Origin: Antennarius striatus
Taxonomy: Eukaryota; Chordata; Actinopteri; Lophiiformes; Antennariidae
DNA: 64,000 bases
NCBI RefSeq assembly: GCF_040054535.1
Contig: NC_090783.1
Coordinates: forward strand, 5,622,001-5,686,000
Direction of reading: 5' to 3'
The translations under genes were made by a program, and so were the position numbers. Shown piece after piece: positions 26,842 to 56,297 of this stretch (within the stretch, counting starts at the first letter, position 1; each line of letters opens with the position of its first letter). The notes below the pieces were generated by a model. The model was given only the letters and a program-made list of their open reading frames with translations, had not been told where the DNA came from and did not search any database.

Positions 26842-29800
26842 ATGTCAGCAGCTTGTCTTGTGCGCCTGACAAGGTGCACCAGTCCTCTCTTCAGTCGCAG
26901 TGGTCTTGCACAGAAAGCTGTCATCCCATTCATATTCCAGGTGGACAGCCACCACCAGTTGTCAGTATTCCAGAGACAACTTCACGTCCCTTCTGTAAAA
27001 CTGCTCAGCAACACTCGCTTTGATCCAGATGGCAGTGGCCGTCCCACCACTTGGGATTCATTTGGTATTTGGGACAATCGCATTGATGAGCCCATCCTTA
27101 TTCCTCCCAGTATTCGCTATGGTAAACCCATTCCCAAAGTCAGCTTATCAAAAGTAGGCTGTGCCTCCCTCATTGGTCAACGCAAGGAGAATGAAGATCG
27201 CTTCCAGGTGTCACAAATTGTGGATAACATTCTCTACTTTGCTGTATTTGATGGACATGGCGGACCAGAAGCAGCTGACTTTTGTGAAAAATATATGGAG
27301 AAATTTATCAAGTAAGTAGAATATCAAACATGCAGTTTATGTCTAAACCACTCACTGTCTGGGGAAATTAATTGACTAATATTTGATATCAATACAGTTG
27401 TATATGTATACGCTGATTTTGTGTTTCGGTTGTTGTTTCAGGGACCTCGTGACTGAGGAGTCTGATCTGGAAGTTGTTTTGAAAAGAGCTTTCCTTGAAG
27501 TTGACAAAGCTCTCGCAAAACACATGCACTTCTCTCCAAATGGTAGGTTCTTTAATGTCACACATACCTAGATGTTCTCTGTATTCAATGTGTGTGTGTG
27601 TGTCTATATATACATATAATATTATTGTAAATATATGCACACACACATACACATGTTTATATGTAATGAAACTTTCCATTTTCTCTCTTCAAACCTTACA
27701 TGTCCTCTTTAGACTTTCAAGCTTTGGATTTCTTTACTGAAATGACCTGATTAATATTTGGTCAGAGGTGTGTCATTTAAGCCAATGTTAATTACTAATT
27801 GTTGAGCCATAAACCAGCTATAAGTAGAGCAAATCCCAGTGCTTTGGTTCTTCCAGTACTGCATGCACTCATATAGAACAACAAGTTAAAGGAAAAACCA
27901 ATGTACAGGTACATAACAGAAGTGGGCCTTTGCATAGAGAGCATAAGCATATTTGATCTGCTCTAAAATGATAAGACTAGTATCGCATGGTTTCTGCATT
28001 CAGATAGTCATTAATAGAACGGCAGGATGGCCCCAAATCCTCAAAGAGTCACACTGCAGCCGTTCTAATTGGTTGTGGCGGTCTGACACTTAAAGATTTT
28101 TCCTTTAATTTGTTACCCATCTTATAAAATATACTCAATCTGAAAATCATATTGTTCAACATAGGCATTGAAGTTAACATCAGGGTTAAAATGAGTGTTA
28201 TTGGAACAAGTGATGTAAAATATATCCCAATATATTTTTAGATGTACAGATGGAAGCACAATTATTAAACAGCCTTTGCTTATAAGGTTTAATGGACGTC
28301 GAGTAATTCTGCTTCCACCTGTGTGTTTGTTGTAGTCATACAGAAACTTCAAAATAGCCAAGTCTTTCTCTAAGAACACTAACATTATGTCTGATTTACA
28401 TTATTTGTTTATATGGAAGCTAGTATATCTATTTCGTGGCCATAAATCGGCCACGCTGTGTGAAATGTCCCAATATGCCTGTGTGTGTGTGTGCATGTTA
28501 TCTACGGCAGCTGCTGACCCAGCTAAGAGCTGGAGGCCCTTGGCACCAATGTGGATGACGAGAGGCTAGATATTGAAGGAGAGTCCAGCGGGTCCTAAAT
28601 CCTGGACTACTGGAAGGTTCCCTATCTTTCTGTCACTCCTCTCTTTCTTGCTTTTCTTTTCTTCTTTCACCAACTGTATACAAATCTTCTTGTGAGACAG
28701 TGTTCCAGTTTGACAAGTTGTGTCTATGTTGAAGGATGTGGTCCATGAGCTGTACTGCATATGCAATTTAGACTTAAAAAATACGCAGCTAGTCATCATT
28801 TGTGTTTACTTGGATAGAAAAAGAGCTGTACGCTTTATCCTTTAATAAAATAAAACGGGATCCTAAGTAGTTAAATGTCTACTGCATGAAAGTTATTTGC
28901 CAAATATTGAATTGTTTGGAACCACATTGCTTACTTAATTGTAATATAGCGTCAGCGTTTACCAGTGACCAATCTCAAACATTAAGTTAACCCTTCTCTA
29001 ATGACACATAATTGGTTAAATTGTTAACTTAACTGACGTGAAGTACACAAACGTGAAACTCAAATGAAACAAACCACTCTTCGGGGAAGTAAGAAGGACA
29101 GTAGTTGGTCTTGTAGATGAGATGATGTGTTGCTTTTTGATTAACAACATCATGACTGGACACTGATAGAGGCTGCAGATGTCCTCTATTTTTCAGTTAA
29201 GTGTAAAATTTGCTCTGGACCTGAACTCTGCTGAAACAGTTTGACTTGCATGTGTGACTCCTCCTCCTCTACTGCTAACTGTGTAACCTCTAGTTTGCTG
29301 CCAGCCCCCCCTTCATGACTACCCACCCATGTGTTCATGTTGTAGACAGTGAGATACATCACATGATTGTTGTGAGCAATGTGGACGCTGACCTTTTGTG
29401 TGGATCTTCCCATGGCCCGTTCTTCCTCTAATGTCTCCTTTTATGTCTCTGTAGCATCTGGGACAAGTGCAGGAACCACGTCCACTGTGGCCCTGCTGAG
29501 GGATGGCATTGAGCTGGTGGTGGGCAGTGTGGGTGACAGCCGTGCCATGCTGTGCCGTAAGGGCAAGGCTCTTAAACTCACTGTCGACCACACTCCAGAT
29601 CGGAAGGACGAGAAGGAGAGGTAAAACCATCATTATGGTCAGTTAAAACCATATAAGGTCAGTTTGAGATCGTAGCTTAAGACATAATGTTTCAGAGAAA
29701 CTGGCTTATGATGTGTGATATATAGCTCTTTGTTGCTGGTGCTGTAGAATCGCTGTTAATTGAGCTGGATCTATGCCCCTTTCCCTCTTCTGACTGCATC

Positions 29801-31926
29801 AAGGGTAAAGAAAAGTGGGGGTTTTATCACGTGGAATAGTCTGGGACAACCAAACGTCAATGGCAGGCTGGCCATGACGCGCAGCATTGGAGACTTCGAC
29901 CTTAAGAATATGGGGGTCATTGCAGAGCCTGAGACCAGGAGAATATCGGTGTGTATAATAAAGTGGAGAACATTTCAGAATTGTGTAGATCAGGGGTGTC
30001 AAACTCATTTGCCTAGGGCCAAATTAGCATAACATCTGTCCTGAAAGGGCCAGATGTAACTTATAAATGTGACTAAATGTAACTCAATGTAATATAAAAT
30101 AAATATAACTAATCCTTAATGTTAAATAACTGAATTTATTATGTATTCAAGTTACAAACATTACAGTTGCACAGAAACATCATGTTTGTTTCTCTGTTTT
30201 AACATAAATCCTTTTAATCTGTCAGTTTATTAAACCCACATAAATCCATTAATCAAGGATCAAACTATCCAAGAGAATAAAGAACAATAACATCAAACAC
30301 AAGTTAGGACATTAACTTTGTTCAAAACATTTTGTCAAAGTTAAAATGGGATTCATCACATCATTTTGGGAAAAATAGTTTTTGGTCAAAGCACACTTTT
30401 GATCCATTTCTTTTTAGACGCTCTGAACCTTTATGGTCTCGTGGGCCACATAAAATGATGTGGCGGGCCACATTTGGCCCCTATGCCTTGAGTTTGACAT
30501 TTGTGGTCTAGATTTTTATTGATTTACAGCTTAATTATTTAGACAGTCAAATGCAGCAGTTATCTCTGCATGCAGCTCTCTAACTGTGCACACTGCAAAT
30601 TTTGCAGCCTGCATGTCTTGTGATATCTGCATATATTTTGTCTCCTTGTTAAACATGAGGGGTCAGGTATTTTACAGTGTATCCACTGGCACATTATGAT
30701 AAGTTTTTTTTTTCTCCTATCCACAAATCACATATTGGCATGAAAACGAACAATACCTATTTTTGCATCTACCTTAAATTATAAATTTGTCTATAAATAA
30801 GTTTCATATATAGGTAGTTTGTCAGAATTTAATAAATTGTTCTCTGCTTTTGCATTTATACATTTTCTCCCTTAAAGTTTTGTAATTTTTTATATATCTT
30901 ACAAAGTACAAGAATACTTGGCAGGTACAGTGTGACAAGATGGAATAAAAGCTAAATACTGTTTTCCTTTTTTTCAGTTGCACCACGCCCATGACTCATT
31001 CCTGGCACTGACCACAGATGGCGTTAATTTCATCATGAACAGCCAGGAGATTTGTAATATCATCAACCAGTGCCACGATCCCAAGGAGGCAGCTCAGAAA
31101 ATATCTGACCAGGCAAGGCAATTTTTTGATATACTTCTGCTTTAACAATGTGTGTAAGGAAGTAAAGTTGTGATTTCAAAAGATGCTTTGAGTTACTTAG
31201 CTGCCGATTTTTTGGAGGACATCTTCCAGTTGTGATAGATTTTTTCAGGTGAATCTATGCATGTTCTGTTAGATGGAAAAAACAAACTAAAATGTGTCCA
31301 ATGTCAGTCCCAGTTTATCATTTACACTCTCTGGAAATATCCTACAGCAAGGCAGTGATGAGCAGCATTCTGCAGTTAAGCAAATGAATCACACAGAGTA
31401 TGTGGTTACGATCTTGACGATGCAGATACAGCATCGAGCACCTTAAACCAAAGTAGATCCCACAAAAAGACTCTTAAGAATCATTAGTTTGAAAAGCCTC
31501 TTTTATTCACTTCTTTGATCATCCAATGGGTGACTCGCTGTTTTTACTGAAATGAACATTCAATGCGTGTCAAATGGGATAAAGAAGAAACATCTATGTG
31601 GAATTATGGAACCCAAGTGGGGCGGCAGTGGTTCAGTGGTAGAGCGGCTGCCTTGTGATCAGAGATCAGCAGCTCGATTGCCGCTCCCGCCAGCCATCCT
31701 CGGAGTGTGAGCTGACAGCGGAAGGTGTCAGCTCACCTCCCGGTCACTGCCGAGGTGCCCTTGAGCAAGTCACCACCCCCCCCCATAAGCTGCTCAATTG
31801 GGGCGCACCACAAGGTCGCTACCCATCATTCTGCCGTACCGTACTAATTTGCTTGCTTACAGGCCCCTAGTGTGGGTTGTGTGTTTGTTTCAGAGGCCTG
31901 TACAAGAATTTGTATGCATGTGTAAC

Positions 31927-31968
<42 letters not shown>

Positions 31969-32458
31969 GTATATACTGTATATACATATGCATATATTTA
32001 TATATATATATAATATATGCATATATATGTGTGTGTGTGTATATATATATATGCATATATATATGCATATATGTGTGTGTGTATATATACAGAATGTATA
32101 TATGTATGTATAGTATGTACTGTATAGAGTGAGAAGATAATTTCCCCATTGGGGACAATAAAGTGGTGTTTGATTTTAATGAATTTGATTAAATACCCTG
32201 CTGTCCTGATGCATTAGGTCCAAGTTAGAGATTTAACCGCAATGTCAAAAGTACTCACTTTGCATATGACCAGTAAATAGACGTTTCTACAACTGTTGTT
32301 TCATAATAATCTCTCTTCTCTCTCAGGCTCTTCATTATGGCTCGGAGGACAACAGCACAATTGTTGTGGTGCCCTTTGGTGCCTGGGGAAAGCACCAGAA
32401 TTCTGACACCAATTTTTCCTTCAGCAGAAGTTTTGTGTCCAGTGGTCGCTGGGCATAG
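26842..32458 (+). CDS. ppm1k: PPM1K, mitochondrial PP2C phosphatase of BCKDH
   Basis: Coding exons: 26842-27311, 27442-27542, 29455-29620, 29804-29948, 30978-31112, 32327-32458 (TAG). They join to 382 aa; human has 372. The start is the ATG of [12 protein letters not shown], which aligns with the human start; the exon itself begins at 26775. The N-terminal 80 residues are basic and poor in acidic residues, as for a mitochondrial targeting peptide. PP2C motifs follow: [16 protein letters not shown] (metal Asp at about residue 137), [49 protein letters not shown] and EDNST, ending SSGRWA as in human. The enzyme is known to dephosphorylate and activate branched-chain keto-acid dehydrogenase in the mitochondrial matrix. 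The intron after 31112 has a GC donor. Confidence 0.96.
27543..29454 (+). other. ppm1k intron 3, about 1.9 kb
   Basis: Contains a short (GT)n run near 27588-27604 and otherwise unremarkable AT-rich sequence. No gene seen. Confidence 0.6.
29991..30505. mobile_element. non-autonomous hAT-type transposon (515 bp)
   Basis: Left end CAGGGGTGTCAAACTCA and right end TGAGTTTGACATTTGTG are imperfect terminal inverted repeats (15 of 17). They are flanked by 8-bp near-identical target duplications, GTGTAGAT at 29983-29990 and GTCTAGAT at 30506-30513. The internal GGGCCACAT..GGCGGGCCACATTTGGCCC phrase is typical of this family in fish. No transposase is encoded. It lies in a ppm1k intron. Confidence 0.85.
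31113..31114 (+). other. ppm1k: non-canonical GC splice donor in ppm1k
   Basis: The exon ends TCTGACCAG and the intron starts GCAAGG. No GT donor exists that would keep the reading frame: reading on from the exon runs into TAA by 31145. The acceptor at 32324-32326 (CTCTCAG) is normal. Human homology (DQ/ALHYG) fixes the junction exactly here. Confidence 0.8.
31619..32172 (+). mobile_element. tRNA-derived SINE with expanded microsatellite, copy 1
   Basis: A tRNA-like head (box A GTGGTTCAGTGGTAGAGCGG, degenerate box B AGCTCGATTGC) is followed by a conserved body: GGTGTCAGCTCACCTCC and TGCCCTTGAGCAAG. The 3' tail is CCCATTGGGGACAATAAAGT. The body is interrupted by a (GT)n/(AT)n tract at 31928-32120. 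Related copies are at 60985-61375 and 62415-62778. It sits in the last ppm1k intron. Confidence 0.8.
31928..32125. repeat. compound (GT)n/(AT)n microsatellite
   Basis: Alternating purine-pyrimidine tract of GT, AT and ATGC steps, inside the SINE. Small frames across it translate to Cys/Val/Tyr-rich nonsense and are not genes. Confidence 0.9.
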
Positions 32459-34145
32459 TAATTAGAACACTGAAAGAAGATGTGTGGTCTCTGGACCCCA
32501 TTTAAATGTGCAATAGAATCAAACAAGGGCACCCTTGTGGGAACGTGAGCAAAGAGTGTGGTTTGCCCAAACAATAAAAGCTAGTACTATTTATTATTAC
32601 CCTCAATGGAGTAAGAAGAAGTGATTTATGGTGTGTGCAAAATGTCCTTTATACAGACTATTATCAATTAGCAAATCTGTGTAAGTGGTACAAGGTGATA
32701 AATGTTTGAATTGACAGCCAGGAATACATGACCTGCTATTCATAGCTAAGCATATGTTTAGCCTGTTTTACATCAGCCAAGGCTTTGAGACTACCAACCA
32801 TGTCTGGCTGGCTGCCATTCAGATTTTTTAATCTTTCTAGCTAATTGTAATGCCAAGTTTGCACATTTTTATTTTCATGGTTATCTTGCTTTGGATAATT
32901 TATGTGTGTGGGGGTTTTTTTGTTGAGCTGGTGCACCTGGATTGACCTTTTCACCTTGTGCATCTACTGGACATGAAAACATACATAAAAGCTAGCTTTT
33001 TAAGAGGGAATGAGGAAAAACCTAACTGTTCTGTAAAAAGATTTGCTTAAAGCTGTTTATATTTTTGTTGGGGAGTCTGACAAGTATGAAAAACAATTCC
33101 TGTTTCCTGCGTGGACACTGAAACTGATTGTAACACTACTCATGCTTGTTAAGTGTTAACATCTGTACTGGTTGAAAGAGGTCTCACCGGGGTCTTCAGT
33201 GTACAGAAATATATATTTTAAATTTTGTATTTAACTGTTTGTGCTCATCTGTAAAATTGATCGTGCGCTCTGTCTTGCATATCGGACTTTCTTCTTTCAC
33301 ATGCAGATGCTGTGTTTGTGTTTTTGTTTTAATTATGATCATGCCTCTGTTACAATCAGTAATTCTTCATCTACACCCCTTGGGTGTCACACAAAAAGCG
33401 CAAAGCACATTTAACCCTTGGGGATTGTTGCTGCACTTCAGTGATCAACTTAGAGCCATGTATGACATTATGAATGTTTGTATCTGTACTTACCATGACT
33501 TATCTAATACAATCAAACCCTGTTGGATATGGCAGTCATCATCTGTTAATGTTGTTTGCCTATAGTGGTTGGTACATTTCCAGCTCTCCAACAATTACGA
33601 TGTGTCGTGTTGATATACCATTGATCTTCTTTTGTGTGGTTTCAAGTTGGATTCATGCAACACTTCATATTTATCAGCACCGCTCTGTTTTTGAGATGCT
33701 AGCGTCTTCCTGAAACACCTCGTGTAAATGTTTTGTAAATATTGTTTTCCCACTCATTCATATATTGAATGGGAACTTGATTTATTGTAAAGACCTTGGT
33801 TTTAAACTCATCGCAACTTCATGACACGCCTTTCTATCTGTTGAGATTATCTGTCCCACTGTTCAGGTTTTATTTACTGGATTCAGGTTCACTTTCATTC
33901 CATATGGAATTTTTACAGGTATTAAGTTACATGTGGGACCCAAACCTGGGCTGTTAACAGAATGGTCGGTGTTATTACTGTAATTTGCTCTGAGTGGCTT
34001 GTGAAACACTTCAATTAAAAACTGTACACCAATGATAATATTAATTTGTTTATTTATGATAAATTGACATAACTGGACTTCAAAACATTACTAACTACAG
34101 TTGCTCATATTCTGGCCTCAATAAATATACAAACTTTTTTTTTAG
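32459..34145 (+). other. ppm1k: ppm1k 3' UTR
   Basis: AATAAA at 32573-32578 could give a short UTR of about 130 nt. A second AATAAA at 34120-34125 would give one of about 1.7 kb. The interval shows no coding signal. Confidence 0.5.
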
Positions 34146-34900
34146 TGGTTTTTGACTCAGATATATGAATATATTAAAATTGACAAATGCTCTTGTGAAG
34201 GATCTAGAGTGAAATTACTTGGCAAAACTGCTCACATTATTGGGCATAATTATATATTAAACTTTTTTTCCAACTGCGTAGTTGCCATGACATGTAAAGC
34301 ACGGGTCTAATGATAATCAAACATCTGATGACATTGCTTCACAAACACATGCAAAATGTTAAAAGCAAGGTAATGCTAAATATGCCAAAGTATTTTAAAG
34401 TTTAACTCATTAAAACTCTATTGAACAGACAATAGTTTTCACATATTCTAGCAGCTTTCCTCCTGTGTGCTACAGCCGGGGTAACGGAGACGGCGTCGTG
34501 AGGGGAGCCACTCAAAGGAGGAGTGTAGGAGTCCTGCAAGTTTTTGTGGAATGGTCAATTTTGCATCACGAGCAGCTATACTTTTCCTTAAGTCAAAGAC
34601 TAGTAGTACTAATTTAATGAAGTGAAAGATCTGAGCACATTTTCCATTATCTGCAAATTAATTTAAAATTTCAAACATCAGCCCTGTAATACAATGCAAG
34701 GCAACAATAATTCAGAATTGATGCTCATGTTGATTTACTTCACTTAAATATGCCTTTTAAAGATTTTTAAAATGAACATTAATGTTATCCAGGTCCATGC
34801 TGAAAATAGTTTCCTTTCCAGTCATGAGCAGGTTTTTGCGTGGCAGATAAAGGGTTAAATGGCAGTGCGGCTTGAAGCTGTCTCGTCTGAGTGAAGGACA
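34146..34900. other. ppm1k-abcg2 intergenic interval
   Basis: AT-rich sequence between two co-directional genes. I see nothing in it beyond possible promoter sequence for abcg2. Confidence 0.5.
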
Positions 34901-35003
34901 AGTAACCTGTCCCTCCTGGTGTTAGTTAGTCCCTCTCACTTTGTGCAGGAGAGCTCCTGGAGGCTGCAGGAAGACTTCAGAACAGGAACCTTTTCACAAT
35001 CTG
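34901..35003 (+). other. abcg2: abcg2 non-coding first exon (inferred)
   Basis: A strong donor CTG/GTGAGT at 35003/35004 follows a GC-richer, purine-rich segment. It would splice to the acceptor at 36491. The 5' boundary is approximate. Confidence 0.4.
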
Positions 35004-36491
35004 GTGAGTCCATGCTTTTTAATTTTTTTTTTAATCTTACTTTTATTTAACCAGAAAAAACATTTTAATCAGAATGTAGAAAAGACTTCTCATTGTTGGT
35101 GGAGATTCTCATTCATTTGCATTCATTCAGGTAATCTTTGAAGGCTGGTTCTGATTCCTGTTCAAGGTTTGAAGTTGTTTCATTCATACCCTCAGCAGAA
35201 GCAGTTTTGAGATTCAACATTAAAGTCTATTAAAAGTGCTTATTTTACATCAAATATCATAGATCATTTCAACAAATTTCATGTGCTTTGATTATTCATG
35301 CATGTCATTCTTTTATAAAATTATTTGATGCTATTATGGAGAATTAGACAAAACTGGTTTGGTTGGAAAATGACTAACAGCCTTACAGGTATGAAACTTT
35401 AAGGGAACATTTTAATCACAATGCTCTAAGCTTTCTTAAAATGGAAAAACTTTATTCAAGAAACAACCTGTTTAAAGAAGCAGAAGCAGCAACGCTGAAA
35501 AGTAGTTCTAGTAGTTCTGAAGTTGTTGTTGTCATAATTAGAATTTGGAATTGGTTACTGAAATTGTCACATCTCCCAGAACATCCAACAACGATCTGCT
35601 GTGACAGGTTGTATGAAAATTATTACAATACAGTTAATACGGATGAATACGAGGGTGCAGCCTTATCCAACAAACTGGAGCTGTTCATTCAGTCTTTCAT
35701 ATTTAAAATAGGAAAGTACAGTACTTATTCAAAATGATTGCTTTAAGAAGAAAAGGGAGTTTTAAACAGAACCTACCTCCATATCTCATGAGAAATTGCA
35801 TCTAGTTTGGAGACTTTATTTTATATGACTTTAATTCATATTTTTTGTAATGTTTTTCATTATGGAATATATGAACAACACATAATAAACAAATTACATT
35901 TTTGATTTGTTGTATCTTATGTATGCTTTCATTTATGAGGTCTAGATAGTTTATGTAGAAATGAATACATACCTAAAACCTCAACTGCACAAATGCTTAA
36001 CAAGAAATATATTTTATGTTAATTTCCATTTAAAAATGTTAATATTTCTTTGAGCCATCAGTTATTTAGTATATAATATTTATCTAAGACACACAAGAGG
36101 TATAGTATTCCACCTGAACCTCACATTACAGACTCTTTAAAGGCACAATTGATCATCTGTGAATGGTTTCAGGAGTACTGAATATGAATTTTACAGACTT
36201 CACACACAAGATCTGGCTTATAAACTTTCAAGAACATTTATTTTAATTGTTTAAAATTACCGTAGTAAGCACAAATTGATATTTGGGTTTATTAGAATAA
36301 GTATGTTTGGTTTGCAGTGTACCAGATTAAGATTAAAAGATGTGTCACTCTTTTGGGACTTTAATTAAAGTCTTCACTACAAGCTGAGACACTTTAAACT
36401 AATCTTATATTCCTTACATAATTTTTTATCATGTATGTAAAAAATCAATCAATGAACAAATCAGATTTATAAAATTGCTGTCATTTGACAG
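35004..36491 (+). other. abcg2 first intron
   Basis: About 1.5 kb, AT-rich. A 98-codon frame at 35441-35737 has a Ser-run but no homology that I recognise. Nothing else seen. Confidence 0.5.
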
Positions 36492-36511
36492 GGTGTTCAA
36501 AGCAGACAATC

Positions 36512-45958
<9,447 letters not shown>

Positions 45959-46560
45959 GGGGTGCAGATAGCTTTGGTTTTAGGGGAGCGCCATGCAGTC
46001 CTACCAGAGTGACCATGGATACAATTCTGGCGCCTTGCCTCATGTCTACTCCATCACTTCCTTAACTTAAGCTGACCTGTCACAGAAGGCAAAAATGTTT
46101 AAAAAATTATAAAAAAATACACTTAAAAGTTTCAATTTCACATTTTTCTCCAGTAGCTATTAAAAATGTCTCCATTATTTAGGAATAGGGGAAACACTCC
46201 CAAAATTAATGCTTTTTTTTTTTTTTCTGCGTAGTTAGAGGATTACTCTCAGGTGATTTTCATGCAATAGTGATACACGTGAATGTTTCTTCAGATTTAT
46301 ATATCAAATGTAACTTATTTGTCAAGATTTGAATATGTTCTATTACAAAATGATTTTTTTTAAAAATTCTTTTCTCTTGATTATGCAGCTTTTGCGGAAT
46401 TTCCAGTTTCATTTTACTTAGTATTGACTGTTTGTAATTACAGATATTGATGATATGTATTAATTTGTTCTGTTGAACCCAAATAATGTTATCAAGTGTT
46501 GAGTAATGATCGAAGTTGTGGGTCTGTGGACATGAATGAATAAAAGTCATTGATGATTAA
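45959..46560 (+). other. abcg2: abcg2 3' UTR
   Basis: Runs from the TAA to just past AATAAA at 46539-46544. It carries a T run near 46211-46225. Its end faces the pkd2 3' end about 230 bp away. Confidence 0.7.
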
Positions 46561-46799
46561 CAACTTAATGAGTTACTCATAAAACAATATTTACTTAATT
46601 GAATACTTTAACCTAAAACCGTGTTTTCATAGAAATTATCTGATACTTTGCTAAGTACAAATTTGTCTGTATTTTCAAGGTGCTTCACTTTACATTCTTC
46701 TTAAAATAATGATTAAGAAGGTTTTAGTCACATGGTTTTCTTACTTTAAATAAATAATAATCTCAACCAGAGAAAGAAAGAATGAAGCACATTTACATT

Positions 46800-47990
46800 T
46801 TAATAACACTTTATTTTTGTATTACAAATTTTAAAAAAAGAAAAGAAATGGGTTGTAAAAAAAGATAAGGCACAGCACAAAAAAAATAAAAATAAATGCA
46901 TGGGTTTCCCATGAACACTAGATGCACTCCATATTGAAGTTTGTTTTAAGTTACAATACATATCATTAAATGATAATAAGCTACTTAATTTGAAGCTTCA
47001 TTGGTGTACAGAAGATGAGTAAATATGACAGGATGTGCCACACTTGTATCTACTGTATATAAAATTGACAAACATATAATCAGCAATATTAGCAGTCATA
47101 GAAATGCCTTTTTGCCATTGGTGTAAATGCCAACATGTGTGGGTAGATACAACAATCAAAAGCAGGTGAGCGTATGATTCTCATGTAACACTGAAATCAT
47201 AACCTGTGATTACAACTCAAGGGACCATTTACACGACAACAGTTTGACCTAAAGCATTTGTTAGATTTTGCCTATTTCCTTACACAAAAGTTTTGGGGGG
47301 CCCAGAAAAAAATCGAAGTGTCACCTCTTGAATGAAACCACAACACGGGCCTGACCTGTTATTAAAACACAGAAAGAACACTACAGACAGGACAACTAAA
47401 AATCAATGTCAGCCAGTCTGGTTTTGTTCCTTGTGTGTCTATGTTGACTTTATTAACGATTCCTCCATTGGTTTGCTACATTACTACTTTCTAAAAGAGT
47501 ACAGCCCCATCTACTGCCCAGGCATGCATACCACAGCATTTGCAGTTTTTTTTTCTGCACTCATGTTTATGGGGATCGCTTCAAAAATGTTTCCATGAGC
47601 AGAACATTTCCAGAGGCAAAGGAAAATCATTTCTGTTGTCAAAAACACGGGTGTCATGTAAAAGGCACCTGAGCTGACTTGAAAACTGGTGCATACTGTG
47701 ACCGTTCTGTAAAGCTTCTGTTATTCATCAATATTTGAAATATGACATAAGTTTTGGTGAACACTTATAGAAAGATGAAGATGGAAACACATAACTCACT
47801 TCCACCGTGTTCTTTGAAGTGAACTCTGTTTCATCCGTCAAGACGCTTGAACAACTTCTATAAGATCACCAATGTTGTACCGCAGAAATACTCACGTCTT
47901 CATTTCTACCTCTTCATTTGTACCTCTGTCATTAAATTTCTAATTAAGAGTTTCTTGCCAGCGTAGAATATTCATCACCAGGCCCCACCC
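46800..47990 (-). other. pkd2: pkd2 3' UTR
   Basis: Minus-strand AATAAA at 46816-46811 is the likely polyadenylation signal, giving a UTR of about 1.2 kb. No coding signal in it. Confidence 0.65.
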
Positions 47991-54609
<6,619 letters not shown>

Positions 54610-56039
54610 GGTCCGGTCGGTTCGCCAAAAACGCGTTAGTGTGAGCTGGTCCGGGGCATCAGAAGAACTTATAAGTAGAGTGAAACTTTTTCTTTTTTAT
54701 GACGGCCGAGGCATTTCCAACTTCACTGTGAATGTCTAAAAACAAAGCGGGGGGGGGGGGGGAAATAATCGATGTGAACTAATTCTTAAGGTACATGAGG
54801 CGTTACGCGTTCTAGTCACAATAATATATTCGGTAAAATAAGGTGATCTTGCTCTTCTTTGCCATCGTTTGAGGGTTTTCACTCTGATCGATGAAAACTT
54901 TCTGTGAAAACATCCAGCGATCTTCAACCCCGTCCCCAGAAACCAGGACCGTGGGTCTAAAGCGACGCGTTCAAAGTCGTTCCCTCCGCAGGCGGCTGAT
55001 GCCAGCTACTAACTTCCTTCAAGAAATTTTTTGACTGCATTAAAAAAAAAGTCCCGTTTGCGTGGGACAAGAACGTTATTTCTCTTGCCCCGGGACAGCC
55101 ATCTTGTTCTCGGTCTGTTCAACCCCCCCACCTCAAAAACAGAGAAAAAAAAAAAAACCTTCCCATTTTCATCTGCGAGGTTCTCATGGCGCCGCAGAAG
55201 GATGGAAAACATCTGGATGGAAAAACAGTTTCTCTACCGAAATGCCAGCTTCTAATCAATGTTGTTAAATCTAAATTAACTATTTGTGAAGATTATATTT
55301 GTTTTGGATTTTTACTGACAAAATCTTCAAATTCAAGTCAGTCCTTTTTTTTCCGCCAAGGTTCTCTTTTTAAACTGCTGCAGCCGTCAAATAAACTGCA
55401 TCCGTTTGCATCAGTAAGTAAACACAATAAATTGCGTTCATTTAAAAAATCTCCACCATTTATAGGAATAATGAAGGTAGCATTACGTAATCACTCAGTG
55501 TTTTGTCCTGTGGTTGCCATGCCAACGAGAAGTGTTGGTACGTGACAAATGTACGCTTACATTTTGAGAGAAAACGTACTTTATGGGCGTACTCTTTCAA
55601 GTCATACTTCTCTACTAAATGTAGAGAAATATATTATACATTTTATTCTATTTATTTCTTTAAATCAACAAATAGATTACGTCATGGCCTTAATCAACCA
55701 ATCAGAGATGAGTGAGATCAGTCGCAATTGCGACGTGGTTTTGCTATTAGGATCTGACTACTGTACTTCCTCCAGCATGGAGCGTACACTAACAGATGGT
55801 CGCTGTTAAATATCATCATAAATAAAGTAATAGTGTGTTGATGGAAAAAATGGGAGCTAAAAATCCACACACTGGCTTTTACAGTATATAAAAAAATTGC
55901 AAAACCCAGTAAGTCAAATTGTCTACACAAAAAAAACAGCGTTTATTGAAAAAAATATTTATATCACTTGTCAAGGAATATTTGATTGCAGTAACATATT
56001 GTATTATATTTTTGTTTTGTTTCATCTGAGCAATAAAAT
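54610..56039. other. pkd2: pkd2 promoter side and intergenic DNA
   Basis: The first part, to about 55200, is the likely pkd2 promoter and 5' UTR, with a poly-G run at 54749-54761. The rest is AT-rich with no gene seen. Confidence 0.45.
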
Positions 56040-56297
56040 CTTCTTTTCCTTTCGACTTTTCCCTTCAGGGGTCGCCACAGCGAATCAGTTGCCTCCATCT
56101 AACTCTGTCTTCTGCATCCTCTTCTCTCACACCAACTACCATCATTTCCTCTTTCACTACATCCATAAACCTCCTCTTTGGTCTTCCTCTAGGCCTCCTG
56201 CCTGGCAGTTCAAAACTCAGCATCCTTCTACCAATATATTCACTATCTCTTCTCTGGGCATGTTCAAACCATCTCAGTCTGGCCTCTCTGACTTTAT
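56040..56297 (-). mobile_element. LINE 3' end, RTE-like, copy 2
   Basis: Minus strand encodes EARLRWFEHAQRRDSEYIGR, RRPRGRPKRRFMDVVKEEMM and RVRWRQLIRCGDP with stop, matching the copy at 24404-24675, and shares its tail. Confidence 0.8.

Noticed and set aside
35441-35737. 98-aa ORF in abcg2 intron 1
   Set aside because: It has no homology that I recognise, a low-complexity Ser run and no splice or promoter context.
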